Positions 17,447 to 27,103 are shown, numbered from the stretch's first letter. The stretch is DNA of 64,000 nt from JANNSX01 sp046348995 (GCA_046348995.1 JAXMDB010000012.1:70921-134920); one strand, 5' to 3'. A program made the numbers and translations. Notes: generated by a model not told the origin, from the letters alone.

Positions 17447-17761
17447 TCATCCGCCCTGGAGCGGTGGCATGATCACCACCTCGGCGTCCTTGGGGATCGG
17501 GTGCAGCCAGGAAGCCCGGTAAACCAAGCCGTTGATGGCGACCGCCACGCCCTTGGCCAGGATCGGCTTCAGCTCGGGATAATCGGCGCCGAGCCGGTCG
17601 AGCAGCTGCCCGATGTTGACCACCTCGAAATCGAACTCGGTCTTGCCACCGGCCGCCGACATGAGGACGCCGCCGACCAGGCGGACGTGAACGTGCACGG
17701 GCTGTGGCGCGCCGGGCGGCGGCGGATCCTTGAGACCGGTGCTCTTGAAACGGCGCGGCAT
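17447..17761 (-). CDS. MoaD/ThiS-like ubiquitin-fold protein
   Basis: A 104-residue protein ending in the Gly-Gly tail PPLQGG typical of MoaD/ThiS sulfur carriers, which are activated as thiocarboxylates. The core shows IGQLLDRLGADYPELKPIL and VAVAINGLVYRASWLHPIP, consistent with the beta-grasp fold. The ATG at 17761 is preceded by GAGGAG at 7 nt; an in-frame start at 17779 lacks this. It follows the large xanthine-dehydrogenase-type subunit by 73 bp on the same strand, with fdsG downstream. It could act in molybdopterin synthesis or be a dedicated partner of that enzyme. No MoaE or MoeB is nearby, so the role is open. Confidence 0.72.
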   Translation of the reverse strand: MPRRFKSTGLKDPPPPGAPQPVHVHVRLVGGVLMSAAGGKTEFDFEVVNIGQLLDRLGADYPELKPILAKGVAVAINGLVYRASWLHPIPKDAEVVIMPPLQGG

Positions 17762-17834
17762 AGGCAAGCTCCTCGTCAATAGATAAGGGCCGCCGCCCGG
17801 ATGGACAGCGGCCCTCGTAGATTAGCCTAAACGA

Positions 17835-20090
17835 TCAGCCCTTGGATTTGATCGCCTTCAAGACCCGGGGCGGCGACATCGGGGTGTGCGTCATCTGCGA
17901 GCCGGTCGCGGCCGAGATGGCGATGCCGATGGCGGCCAGCGGTGGCACGATCGACGTCTCGCCGACGCCGCGAACGCCGTAGGGATGACCCGGATTCGGC
18001 ACCTCGAGGATCACGGTGTCGATCATCGGCAGGTCGGAGGCGACCGGGATGCGGTAATCCAGGAAGCCCGCATTCTGCAGCGTTCCGTCCTTGCCGTAGA
18101 TGTACTCCTCGTTGAGCGCCCAGCCGATGCCCTGGGCAGCCGCGCCCTGGTACTGGCCTTCGACGTAGCTCGGATGCACGGCCTTGCCGGCATCCTGGCA
18201 GACCGTGTAGCGCGTGATCGTGGTCCGCCCGGTCTCCTTGTCGATCTCGAGATCGCAGATGTGCGAGGCAAAGCCCACGCCGGCTCCGTCCGCATTGACC
18301 TCGTAGTGACCGGCGATCGGCCCGCCCGTGTTGGGCGAGTTCGCGGCGATCTGGGCGAGCGAGAGCGGCTCGAACTTGCCGGCGTTGGCGCCGGCCGGTT
18401 TCGCGTAGCCCTTCTCCCAGACGACCGCGTCCTCCGGGATGCCCCAGGTCTTGGCGGCGCGCTGGCAGGCTTTCTTGATGGCGTCCCGCGCGGCGTTGAT
18501 CGTCGCGAGGCCCGTCGAGAAGGTGGTGCGGCTGCCGTCCGTCACGTCGTTGTGGCCGAGGGAGGCCGTGTCGGCGATGATGCAGCGTACCTTGTCGTAG
18601 GGGATGCCCAGCTCCTCGGCCGCCATCATGCTCATGGAGGCGCGCGAGCCGCCGATGTCGGGCGTGCCGACCGAGAGGTTCACGGTGCCGTCGAAGCCGA
18701 CGTTCATCGACACGCAGGTGTTGCCGCCGAAGTTGAACCAGAAGCCGCAGGCGACGCCGCGAGCTTGGTTCGCCTTCAAGGGCGCCTTGTAGTGCGGATG
18801 CTCCTTCGTCGCCTTCAGGCAATCGATGATGCCGATCGGTCCGAAGGTCGGCCCGTAGCAGGACTTGGTGCCCTCCTTGGCCGCGTTCTTCAGGCGGAAC
18901 TCGATCGGATCGAGCCCCAGCTTGCCGGCGAGCTCCGTCATGGCGCTCTCGACGGCAAAGGCGGCGATCGGCGCACTCGGCGCCCGGTAGGCGGCGAGCT
19001 TGGGCCGGTTGCAGAGCACGTCCCAGCCGACGATGCGGACATTCTCGAGGTCATAGCAGGCGAACGAGGTCATCGCCCCGTACTCGACGCCCGAGCCTGG
19101 GAACGCGCCGCCCTGGAAGCGCATGACCATGTCGGCGGCCGTGATCCGGCCGTCCTTCTTGGCGCCGATCTTGACGTCCATGGACGAGGACGCGGTCGGG
19201 CCGGTCGCCTTGAACACCTCCTCGCGGGTCATGACGACCTTCACGGGACGGTTGGCCTTGCGCGAGAGCGCCAGCGCCACCGGCTCGATGAACACGGTCG
19301 TCTTGCCGCCGAAGCCGCCGCCGATCTCGGAGGCGGTGACGCGCACCCGGGACTGATCCATGCCCAGAAGCTGGGCGCAGACGTTGCGGATCATGTAGTG
19401 GCCCTGGGTGCAGACCCACAGATCCGCCTGCCCATCGGGACCGACGCTCGCCAGACACGCGTGCGGCTCGATGTAGCCCTGGTGCGTCGCTTCGGTCTTG
19501 AAGGAGCGCTCGACGATGATGTCGGCCTCCTTGAAGCCCTTGTCGACGTCGCCGTGGCCGAACTGGTGGCGGGCGGCGACGTTGGAGGCCTTCGCCGGCG
19601 CCGGCTCGACGCCCGAGGTGATGAGCCCGTCGCGGATCAGCGGCGCACCGGCCTTCATCGCCTCGTCGACATCGGTGACGTGCGGCAACGCCTCGTAGTC
19701 GACCTTGATGAGCGACAGCGCCTTGCGGGCGACCGATGCGCTCGTGGCGGCGACGGCGGCGACCGCATGCCCGTCATAGAGCGCCTTGTCGCGCGCCATG
19801 ACGTTGGTGAGGATGTCCATGAGGCCGGAGTTGCCGTCGGTCACCGGGAAATCGTCCTTCGTGACGATCGCCTTGACGCCGGGGAGTGCTACCGCCTTCG
19901 ACACGTCGATCTTCTTGATCTTGGCGTGCGCATGCGGGGAGCGGAGGATACGGCCGACGAGCATGCCGGGCGCATTCATGTCGGCGCCGAAGCGGGCCCG
20001 GCCCGTCACCTTGTCGACGCCGTCGGGACGAACCGGACGGGTGCCGACGACGTCGAATTTACGGGACTTCTGAGCGATGTCCTGAGCCAT
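17835..20090 (-). CDS. Xanthine dehydrogenase family, molybdopterin-binding large subunit
   Basis: A 751-residue Mo hydroxylase subunit. The N-terminal a/b-hammerhead domain begins VTGRARFGADMNAPGML. MCD-binding regions include EIGGGFGGKT, and the catalytic glutamate lies in VRGVGETSIVPP near the C-terminus. The active-site loop reads AYRAPSAP, not the AYRCSFR of form I CO dehydrogenase, so a CO-oxidising role is unlikely. Relatives include 4-hydroxybenzoyl-CoA reductase, aldehyde and N-heterocycle oxidoreductases. It is encoded with the FAD and Fe-S subunits in the order FAD, [2Fe-2S], Mo with 1-nt overlaps. The substrate cannot be assigned. Confidence 0.9.
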   Translation of the reverse strand: MAQDIAQKSRKFDVVGTRPVRPDGVDKVTGRARFGADMNAPGMLVGRILRSPHAHAKIKKIDVSKAVALPGVKAIVTKDDFPVTDGNSGLMDILTNVMARDKALYDGHAVAAVAATSASVARKALSLIKVDYEALPHVTDVDEAMKAGAPLIRDGLITSGVEPAPAKASNVAARHQFGHGDVDKGFKEADIIVERSFKTEATHQGYIEPHACLASVGPDGQADLWVCTQGHYMIRNVCAQLLGMDQSRVRVTASEIGGGFGGKTTVFIEPVALALSRKANRPVKVVMTREEVFKATGPTASSSMDVKIGAKKDGRITAADMVMRFQGGAFPGSGVEYGAMTSFACYDLENVRIVGWDVLCNRPKLAAYRAPSAPIAAFAVESAMTELAGKLGLDPIEFRLKNAAKEGTKSCYGPTFGPIGIIDCLKATKEHPHYKAPLKANQARGVACGFWFNFGGNTCVSMNVGFDGTVNLSVGTPDIGGSRASMSMMAAEELGIPYDKVRCIIADTASLGHNDVTDGSRTTFSTGLATINAARDAIKKACQRAAKTWGIPEDAVVWEKGYAKPAGANAGKFEPLSLAQIAANSPNTGGPIAGHYEVNADGAGVGFASHICDLEIDKETGRTTITRYTVCQDAGKAVHPSYVEGQYQGAAAQGIGWALNEEYIYGKDGTLQNAGFLDYRIPVASDLPMIDTVILEVPNPGHPYGVRGVGETSIVPPLAAIGIAISAATGSQMTHTPMSPPRVLKAIKSKG

Positions 20091-20566
20091 TACGCCCTCC
20101 TCATCTCGGCGGCGGCATCCATGACCGCGCGAATGATCTTGTCATAGCCCGTGCAGCGGCAGAGGTTGCCCGCGAGCCAGTAGCGGACCTCGGTCTCCGT
20201 CGGGTTCGAGTTGCGCTCGAGCAAGGCCTTCGAGGCCACGAGGAAGCCCGGCGTGCAGATGCCGCACTGCAGCGCCGCATGCTCGAGGAACTTCGTCTGC
20301 AGCGGGTGCAGCTTGTCGCCGTTGGCCATGCCTTCGATGGTCGTGATCTTGCGGCCGTCGGCTTCCGCCGCGAGCACGAGGCACGAGCAGACGAGGCGGC
20401 CGTCGAGGGTCACGCTGCAGGCGCCGCAATCGCCGGTGCCGCAGCCTTCCTTCGTGCCGGTCATACCGAGCCGGTCGCGCAGCGCATCGAGCAACGGCTC
20501 GTCGGCCTCGCACAGGAACTCGGTCGCATCACCGTTGATGGTGGTCGTTACGTGAATCTGGCTCAT
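20090..20566 (-). CDS. Xanthine dehydrogenase family, [2Fe-2S] small subunit
   Basis: A 158-residue ferredoxin-like electron-transfer subunit. The plant-type [2Fe-2S] cysteines are in EGCGTGDCGACSV with a following Cys in LVCSCL. The second, all-helical cluster domain has QCGICTPGF and NLCRCTGYDKI. It links the Mo centre to the FAD subunit. The stop TAA shares one base with the ATG of the large subunit, and its own ATG shares one base with the stop of the FAD subunit gene, showing tight coupling. Confidence 0.95.
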   Translation of the reverse strand: MSQIHVTTTINGDATEFLCEADEPLLDALRDRLGMTGTKEGCGTGDCGACSVTLDGRLVCSCLVLAAEADGRKITTIEGMANGDKLHPLQTKFLEHAALQCGICTPGFLVASKALLERNSNPTETEVRYWLAGNLCRCTGYDKIIRAVMDAAAEMRRA

Positions 20567-21426
20567 CACTTCCCCTTCGCGCGGTCGAGCGCAATCTTGG
20601 CCGCGCGCTTGGCGAGCACGCCGGCGACATCGGTCCGGAACTCCTTGGTGCCGCGCTTGTCGTCGATCGGCGTCGCCGCGGCCGAGGCCGCAGTCGCGAG
20701 CTTCGACAGGGCCGCGTCGTCGACCTTCGTGCCGATCAACGCCTTGGCGGCCGCATCCGACAGGATGACCCTCGGGCCGACGGCGCCGAGCGCGACGCGG
20801 GCGGCGGTGCAGGTGCCGCTGGCGTCCAGCGTCAGGCACACGCCGACGCCGACGACGGCGATATCCATCTCGGTGCGCGGAATGAAGCGCAGATAGGCGT
20901 CACCCGTGTTGGCGGGCTTGGCGGGAAGAACAATCGCCTCGACGATCTCGTCCTTGGCGAGCGAAGTTTTACCGGGTGCGGTCGGGATCTCGGCGACGGG
21001 CACCTCGCGCTTGCCTTTCGAGCCCGCGACGACGGCCATGGCGTTGGCGGCAACGAGCGCCGGCACGCTATCGGCGGCGGGCGAGGCGTTGCACAGGTTG
21101 CCGACCATGCTGGCGCGGCCCTGCACCTGGGTCGAGCCGATGAGGCGCGCGGCCTCGACGACACCGGGCCAGGCCTTCTTGATCTCGGCATGCTCGCCGA
21201 GCTCGGCGCCGGCAACGGCCGCACCGATCCGGAAGCCGCCCTTCTCGGAGCTGACCTTGCGCATCCCCTCGATGCGCTTGATGTCGACGACGAGGTCCGG
21301 CTCGAGCCGGCCGGATTTCATCTGGACGAGCAGATCAGTGCCGCCGGCGAGAACACGGGCATGGCCCTTCTCGCCGCCGAGCAGCTTGACCGCCTCGTCG
21401 ATAGACTTCGGGGCTTCGTATCGCAT
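20566..21426 (-). CDS. Xanthine dehydrogenase family, FAD-binding middle subunit
   Basis: A 286-residue flavin subunit starting MRYEAPKSIDEAVKLLG. The FAD motifs are ARVLAGGTDLLVQMK and the TQVQGRASMVGNLCNASPAA stretch, which correspond to the two conserved FAD loops of CoxM/HcrB-like proteins. It passes electrons from the [2Fe-2S] subunit to an acceptor. It is the first gene of the three-subunit operon. The frame extends upstream to 21540, but the ATG at 21426 fits the family start. Confidence 0.92.
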   Translation of the reverse strand: MRYEAPKSIDEAVKLLGGEKGHARVLAGGTDLLVQMKSGRLEPDLVVDIKRIEGMRKVSSEKGGFRIGAAVAGAELGEHAEIKKAWPGVVEAARLIGSTQVQGRASMVGNLCNASPAADSVPALVAANAMAVVAGSKGKREVPVAEIPTAPGKTSLAKDEIVEAIVLPAKPANTGDAYLRFIPRTEMDIAVVGVGVCLTLDASGTCTAARVALGAVGPRVILSDAAAKALIGTKVDDAALSKLATAASAAATPIDDKRGTKEFRTDVAGVLAKRAAKIALDRAKGK

Positions 21427-21733
21427 GCTTGCTCTCGGTTTCTTGGGTTCTGAAACTGGATTGGGCGTTCCAAGGCTATCTCTAGCGCGGCCAAGCGACT
21501 TCTGCCAGCCCCCGGGACGTGGGCGGAGCCGGTGTCGCATGGCTCCTATGTGCGGGGGTGGGCGGGTGGTGGCGTTTGACGGCGCGGACGACCATGTCGG
21601 CGACGAAGCGGTTGACGTGGGCTTCGTTGGTGATGTCTTTCAGGCGTTCGACATCGTCGGCGTCGCTGGCGTCGGTTGACACTCTGCCAGCACCACAGGC
21701 CGGGGCGGAGGGCAGGCTCAGGACCCATCCACG
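21427..21733. other. Intergenic region; a short open frame of doubtful status
   Basis: About 300 bp upstream of the three-subunit hydroxylase. A minus-strand frame of 66 codons (21482-21682) reads DVERLKDITNEAHVNRFVAD and then becomes Pro/His rich. It may be a remnant of a lost gene; I see no family match, no clear ribosome site and no repeat. The promoter for the hydroxylase operon should lie here but could not be defined. Confidence 0.35.
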
Positions 21734-22114
21734 CTAATTTCTGCGAGCCTTTCGGTCCAGATCAACAAACATGTCGTGCATGTCCCAACCATCTTTATCC
21801 CGCTCTATCGGCCTCTCACTCTCGCCGACAATAAACCTGAATTCGAGATGATCATAAGCTTCCTTTCCCTGAAGCGACGCTACGCCATCTATTATACACA
21901 ACAGCCTGAATAGGCAGAGTGAGGCAGCGCCATCTACAATCTCCTGCACCACGCCCTTCTCTCCCGCACTCAGGCCATTGAAGAATTTTGACTGCCGCAT
22001 CAAATCGTCAGATGGACGTTTCCCCGCAGGCTTCTTAAGCCCATCTAGAAATCCAGATACTGCAACATTTTTGACGTCTTCTATCAATCGCGTTATGAAT
22101 TCTTCTTGAGTCAT
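21734..22114 (-). CDS. Hypothetical protein, low-GC gene
   Basis: A 126-residue protein of unknown family. Its DNA is visibly more AT-rich than the flanking genes and uses codons such as AAA, AAT and TTT that are rare nearby, suggesting acquisition by transfer. GGGGGA lies 7 nt before the ATG at 22114. Features seen: a helical N-terminus (EEFITRLIEDVKNVAVSGFL), a Cys-containing hydrophobic helix (LCLFRLLCIIDGVASL) and an acidic/basic C-terminus. The adjacent gene on the other side is DUF1638, transcribed divergently. No function is proposed. Confidence 0.65.
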   Translation of the reverse strand: MTQEEFITRLIEDVKNVAVSGFLDGLKKPAGKRPSDDLMRQSKFFNGLSAGEKGVVQEIVDGAASLCLFRLLCIIDGVASLQGKEAYDHLEFRFIVGESERPIERDKDGWDMHDMFVDLDRKARRN

Positions 22115-22243
22115 GAATTTCCCCCTTTGGACTGAAATTACACCAATAATCCTCGGCCGTTGAACTTCGACGACTTCTAACGAGCTGTACCAAACGCAAG
22201 CGCCAAGCGTGCACCCAACCCCCGCCTCTGCTATACCACCTTC

Positions 22244-22873
22244 ATGGAATTGGCGCCCGAGGATCGGTTCGAGTTTCGCCGGGGCGAGGGGTCGACCCTC
22301 GTCATCGCCTGCGGGGCGCTCGGCCGGGAGATCGTCGAGGCGATCGAGCTCAACCGGATCGCCGGGCTCGACGTCACCTGCCTGCCGGCCATCTGGCACA
22401 ACACGCCGGAGAAGATCCCGGACGGCGTCGCTGAGAAAATCCGCGCGGCCAAAGGCAAATACGACCGCATCCTCGTCGCCTACGGCGATTGCGGCACCGG
22501 CGGGCTGCTCGACCAGGTGCTGGCCGAGGAAGGCGTCGAGCGGATCGAGGGGCCGCATTGCTACGCCTTCTTTTCCGGCAACGCCGCCTTCGACAAGACG
22601 GCGATGGACGAAGACCTGACGGCCTTCTTCCTGACCGACTATCTCACGCGCCAGTTCGACAAGCTGATCTGGCAGCACTACCGGCTCGACCGCCCCGGCA
22701 TGCGCGACATGATGTTCGGCAACTACACGAAGGTCGTCTATCTCGCCCAGACCGACGATCCGGCGCTCGGGGCCATGGCGGAGGCAGCGGCGAAAAAGCT
22801 CGGGCTCGCTTACGAGTATCGCTTCACCGGTTACGGCGAGCTGACGCCGTTCCTGGAACGGGGCAAGCGCTAG
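22244..22873 (+). CDS. DUF1638 domain protein
   Basis: A 209-residue protein matching DUF1638: TLVIACGALGREI near residues 18-30, LPAIWHNTPEKIP, then ILVAYGDCGTGGLLD and EGPHCYAFFSGN. The conserved Cys residues (in IACGA, YGDCG and PHCYAF) could ligate a metal, as suggested for relatives found in methylamine/corrinoid contexts, but this is inference. Mesaconyl-CoA hydratase starts 71 bp downstream on the same strand. The biochemical role of the family is not established. Confidence 0.8.
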   Translation: MELAPEDRFEFRRGEGSTLVIACGALGREIVEAIELNRIAGLDVTCLPAIWHNTPEKIPDGVAEKIRAAKGKYDRILVAYGDCGTGGLLDQVLAEEGVERIEGPHCYAFFSGNAAFDKTAMDEDLTAFFLTDYLTRQFDKLIWQHYRLDRPGMRDMMFGNYTKVVYLAQTDDPALGAMAEAAAKKLGLAYEYRFTGYGELTPFLERGKR

Positions 22874-22944
22874 CTTCCCCAAGTCCGGCCGACGCGATAG
22901 ACCAAGCCTCGACCGAGCAGTCGCCGACAATCCGGACCCCACCC

Positions 22945-23997
22945 ATGACCAAAACCAACCCCGGCCGTTTCTTCGAGGACTTTCGCGTCGGCGAGACGCT
23001 CCGGCACGCGACGCCGCGGACCGTCACGGTGGGCGATGTCGCGCTCTACACGGCGCTGACGGGAAGCCGGTTCGCGGTGCAGTCATCGGATGCGTTCGCG
23101 AAGGCCCTCGGCTATCCCGCCGCGCCGCTCGACGATTTCCTCGTCTTCCACGTCGTCTTCGGCAAGACCGTGCCGGACGTCTCGCTCAATGCGGTGGCTA
23201 ATCTCGGCTACGCGGGCGGGCGGTTTCTCAAACCCGTGTTCCCCGGCGACACGCTCTGGACGACCTCGGAGGTCATCGGCCTCAAGGAAAACTCCAACCG
23301 CGAGACCGGCACGGTCTACGTCATATCGACTGGGCGAAATCAGCGTGGCGAGCCGGTGCTCGAGTACAATCGCTGGGTGATGGTGCGCAAGCGCGACCCC
23401 AAGTCCCCCACGCCGGACGCGGTGCTGCCCAAGCTCGGCGAGCGCGTGGACCCGTCGCTCATCGGCGGCGCGGTGCCGGAGCTCGATCCCAAAGCCTACG
23501 ACACGGGTCTTGCCGGCAGCCCGCATCGCTTCGGCGACTATCAGGCGGGCGAAAAGATCGACCACGTCGACGGCATGACGTTCGAGGAGGCCGAGCATCA
23601 GCTCGCCACCCGGCTCTATCAGAACACCGCCAAGGTGCATTTCAACGCGCATACCGAGCGGCAGGGCCGTTTCGGCAAGCGCATCATCTACGGCGGACAT
23701 GTGATCTCGATCGCGCGCGCGCTGTCGTTCAACGGCCTCGCCAACGCCTTCCACATCGCGGCGCTGAACGGCGGCCGGCATGTCGCGCCGACGTTTGCCG
23801 GCGATACGCTGTATGCCTGGTCGGAGGTGCTGGAGACGTCGGCCGTGCGCGACCGCGCCGATGTGGGCGCGCTGCGCATCCGCACGATCGCGCTCAAGGA
23901 TCGCTCGGCCGACGGCTTCCCGGGCCGCAAGGCCGACGGGTCCTACGAGGACGGCGTCGTGCTCGATCTGGACTATTGGGCGATCCTTCCAAGGTAA
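22945..23997 (+). CDS. mch: Mesaconyl-CoA hydratase (beta-methylmalyl-CoA dehydratase)
   Basis: A 350-residue double hot-dog MaoC protein with the expected Mch length. It begins TKTNPGRFFEDFRVGETLRH and contains HVVFGKTVPDVSLNAVANLG, GYAGGRF, EYNRWVMVRKRDP, LYQNTAKVHFNAH and IIYGGHVISIARALSFNG, all closely matching what I recall of alphaproteobacterial Mch. The enzyme hydrates mesaconyl-C1-CoA to beta-methylmalyl-CoA in the ethylmalonyl-CoA pathway of acetyl-CoA assimilation. The frame is open upstream through the DUF1638 gene, but the ATG at 22945 fits the family. The isochorismatase-like gene follows 4 bp after the stop. Confidence 0.92.
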   Translation: MTKTNPGRFFEDFRVGETLRHATPRTVTVGDVALYTALTGSRFAVQSSDAFAKALGYPAAPLDDFLVFHVVFGKTVPDVSLNAVANLGYAGGRFLKPVFPGDTLWTTSEVIGLKENSNRETGTVYVISTGRNQRGEPVLEYNRWVMVRKRDPKSPTPDAVLPKLGERVDPSLIGGAVPELDPKAYDTGLAGSPHRFGDYQAGEKIDHVDGMTFEEAEHQLATRLYQNTAKVHFNAHTERQGRFGKRIIYGGHVISIARALSFNGLANAFHIAALNGGRHVAPTFAGDTLYAWSEVLETSAVRDRADVGALRIRTIALKDRSADGFPGRKADGSYEDGVVLDLDYWAILPR

Positions 23998-24001
23998 CAC
24001 G

Positions 24002-24610
24002 ATGCGATTGCCGATCGACACGCACCTCATTCTCGTCGATGTGCAGATGGCCATCGACGACCCGAAGTGGGGCCCGCGCAACAATCCTGACGCGGAGCTG
24101 CGGATCGCCGAGCTGCTCGCGGCCTGGCGGGAGGCCAAGGCGCCCGTCGTGCACGTCCGGCACGACTCGACGGAAGCTGCCTCGCCCTACCGTCCGGGCC
24201 AGCCGGGGAACACGTTCAAAGCGTGCGCCATGCCCAGCAACGGTGAGGCTGTCGTCGCCAAGCAAACCAACAGCGCCTTCATCGGCACGGAGCTCGAGTC
24301 GTTGCTCGAGGCGGCCGGCGCCACGACGCTCGTGATCGCCGGCGTGCTGACGCACAATTCGCTCGAGGCCACCGTCAGGCATGCGGGCAACCTCGGCTTC
24401 CGCGTCGTGGTGCCCGAGGATGCGTGCTGGGCGGTCGACGTGACCGACACGTCCGGGCGTCGCTGGCCCGCCGAGGACGTCCACCAGCTCTCGCTCGCGG
24501 TGATGGACGGCGAGTATGCCGAGGTGACAGACACGGCGTCAGTGACAGCCGCGATCGCGGCGGAGCGGTGGCGGAAGGACAAAAGGGCAACGAACCGTAG
24601 GGTGCAATAG
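24002..24610 (+). CDS. Isochorismatase-fold hydrolase with Ser in place of the catalytic Cys
   Basis: A 202-residue isochorismatase-like protein. The Asp of the catalytic triad is in LILVDVQMA and the Lys in AKQTNSAFIGTELE. The position of the usual nucleophilic Cys reads THNSLEATVRHAGNLGF, that is, Ser. A subgroup with NNS-type sequences exists, so this need not mean inactivity. The last codons (RRVQ, stop) come from a repeat element that begins at 24596, so the original C-terminus may have been different. It follows mch by 4 bp. The substrate is unknown. Confidence 0.85.
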   Translation: MRLPIDTHLILVDVQMAIDDPKWGPRNNPDAELRIAELLAAWREAKAPVVHVRHDSTEAASPYRPGQPGNTFKACAMPSNGEAVVAKQTNSAFIGTELESLLEAAGATTLVIAGVLTHNSLEATVRHAGNLGFRVVVPEDACWAVDVTDTSGRRWPAEDVHQLSLAVMDGEYAEVTDTASVTAAIAAERWRKDKRATNRRVQ

Positions 24611-24693
24611 GCGCTCCTAGCGCCGTATTTCACCTGCTTTACGCCACGCCAACGGTGCAATACGCCCGCCGAGGCGGGCTATTGCACCCTACG
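24596..24693. repeat. REP-like inverted-repeat element, copy 1
   Basis: A 98-bp element bounded by perfect 15-bp inverted repeats (CGTAGGGTGCAATAG at 24596-24610 and its complement at 24679-24693). Internal hairpins are GGCGCTCCTAGCGCC and CCCGCCGAGGCGGG. The left end supplies the stop of the isochorismatase gene, and the right end supplies the stop of mobB on the opposite strand. A related copy is at 31644-31761. Confidence 0.9.
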
Positions 24694-25204
24694 GCAACCC
24701 GAGCGTCCGCGTGACAAGATCCGCGATCTTCCCCACATCGTTCAAATCGAGCACCGGCACGGCTGCCTCGACCGGATAATCCGCCGCGATCGCGAGCACG
24801 TGCGGATCGACCGGGGCAAGATCGCCATCGCGGTTGCTTTCGCGACGCCTCACCTCGATTTTCTTCAACGGCAGTGACTTGTAGCCCTCGACGATCACCA
24901 GATCGGCCGGCCCCAAGCTCGCGAGCACCGCCTCGAAGGGCGGCTCCTCGCCTTCCGCGATCTCGCGCACGATCCCGACGCGCCGCGCCGAGACGATCGC
25001 CACGGACGACGCGCCCGCCTGCCGGTGCCGGAAGCTGTCGGTCCCCTCGTGGTCGATCTCGAAGATGTGGTGGGCGTGCTTGATGCTCGCGACGCGCACG
25101 CCACGCGACACGAGCTCGGCAATGAGCTTCGTCACCAGCGTTGTCTTGCCGGAATTCTTCCAGCCGACGACGGCGATCACGGGCGTAGAAACGGGGGACT
25201 GCAT
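24689..25204 (-). CDS. mobB: Molybdopterin-guanine dinucleotide biosynthesis protein MobB
   Basis: A 171-residue GTP-binding protein with the P-loop GWKNSGKTTL near residues 14-23, then IKHAHHIFEIDHEGTDSFRH and LVIVEGYKSLPLKKIEV, typical of MobB. MobB assists MobA in attaching GMP to molybdopterin, which is required for the bis-MGD formate dehydrogenase encoded 8 kb upstream. The ATG shares one base with the mobA stop. Its stop codon lies inside the REP-like element at 24596-24693. Confidence 0.93.
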   Translation of the reverse strand: MQSPVSTPVIAVVGWKNSGKTTLVTKLIAELVSRGVRVASIKHAHHIFEIDHEGTDSFRHRQAGASSVAIVSARRVGIVREIAEGEEPPFEAVLASLGPADLVIVEGYKSLPLKKIEVRRRESNRDGDLAPVDPHVLAIAADYPVEAAVPVLDLNDVGKIADLVTRTLGLP

Positions 25205-25836
25205 CAGCCAAGCGCCTCGGCATACTCTTCGGCGCGAGCGAGATCCTCGGGCCGGTTGACGTTGAAGAAGGGATCGATGTGCCGGCCGCCCGCGACGATC
25301 GTGTCGAACATGACAATGGCCGGCCGGTGCTGCGCCGCCCAGGCGCCGGCTTTGCGATGGCCGGCCTTGAGAGTCGCGGCGAGATCGCCCATGAGCGCGA
25401 TCGAGAACAGGCCCACGGTATGATGCGTGCCCGACTCGGACGCCGCCAGAGCGAGCGGCACGTTAGCCTCGCGCCGCGCCGCCGCGAGCCTCGCCACGAG
25501 ATCGTCCGGGATGAACGGCGTATCGGCGGCGACCGTCACGACGTCGGCCCCACCCATCGCCTGGAGCGAATACGCCATCCCGGCGAGCAGGCCCGCCAGC
25601 GGACCGGCGAATCCCTCGATCGTATCGGCGATCACCGGCAGGCCGTACCCACGAAATCGTGCCGGATCGCCATTGGCGTTGATCACCATCCGCTCGACTT
25701 GTCGGCCGAGCCGCTCGACGACATGCGTGATCATCGGCTGGCGGGCGAGCGACAGCATCGCCTTCTCGCGCCCGCCCATGCGCTCGGAGCGGCCACCGGC
25801 GAGGACGACCCCCAATGGGGACAGGGCATTCGTCAT
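25204..25836 (-). CDS. mobA: Molybdenum cofactor guanylyltransferase MobA
   Basis: A 210-residue nucleotidyltransferase. The GTP-binding signature LAGGRSERMGGREKAML is at about residues 13-29, and further conserved pieces are INANGDPARF, IEGFAGPLAGLLAGM, VAADTPFIPDDLV and FFNVNRPEDL. It converts Mo-molybdopterin to the guanine dinucleotide form used by FdsA. It forms a two-gene operon with mobB. The ATG at 25836 matches the family start. Confidence 0.93.
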   Translation of the reverse strand: MTNALSPLGVVLAGGRSERMGGREKAMLSLARQPMITHVVERLGRQVERMVINANGDPARFRGYGLPVIADTIEGFAGPLAGLLAGMAYSLQAMGGADVVTVAADTPFIPDDLVARLAAARREANVPLALAASESGTHHTVGLFSIALMGDLAATLKAGHRKAGAWAAQHRPAIVMFDTIVAGGRHIDPFFNVNRPEDLARAEEYAEALG

Positions 25837-25984
25837 CGGCTCGCTCCGCGTCCAAACACGGGGTTAGACTTCCCACGGAGCATATCGGAGCCAAGGCGCT
25901 TGCCCGGTCCCATGTTCTGGCCAATAGTGAACGTCATAATTTCAAGGGCCGATGGTTGGCGAACATTCAAACACGGGAGATGAC

Positions 25985-27103
<1,119 letters not shown>

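Noticed and set aside
17835..21426. Carbon monoxide dehydrogenase (coxMSL)
   Set aside because: The gene order fits, but the large subunit lacks the AYRCSFR loop of form I CoxL and has AYRAPSAP instead, so CO oxidation is not supported.
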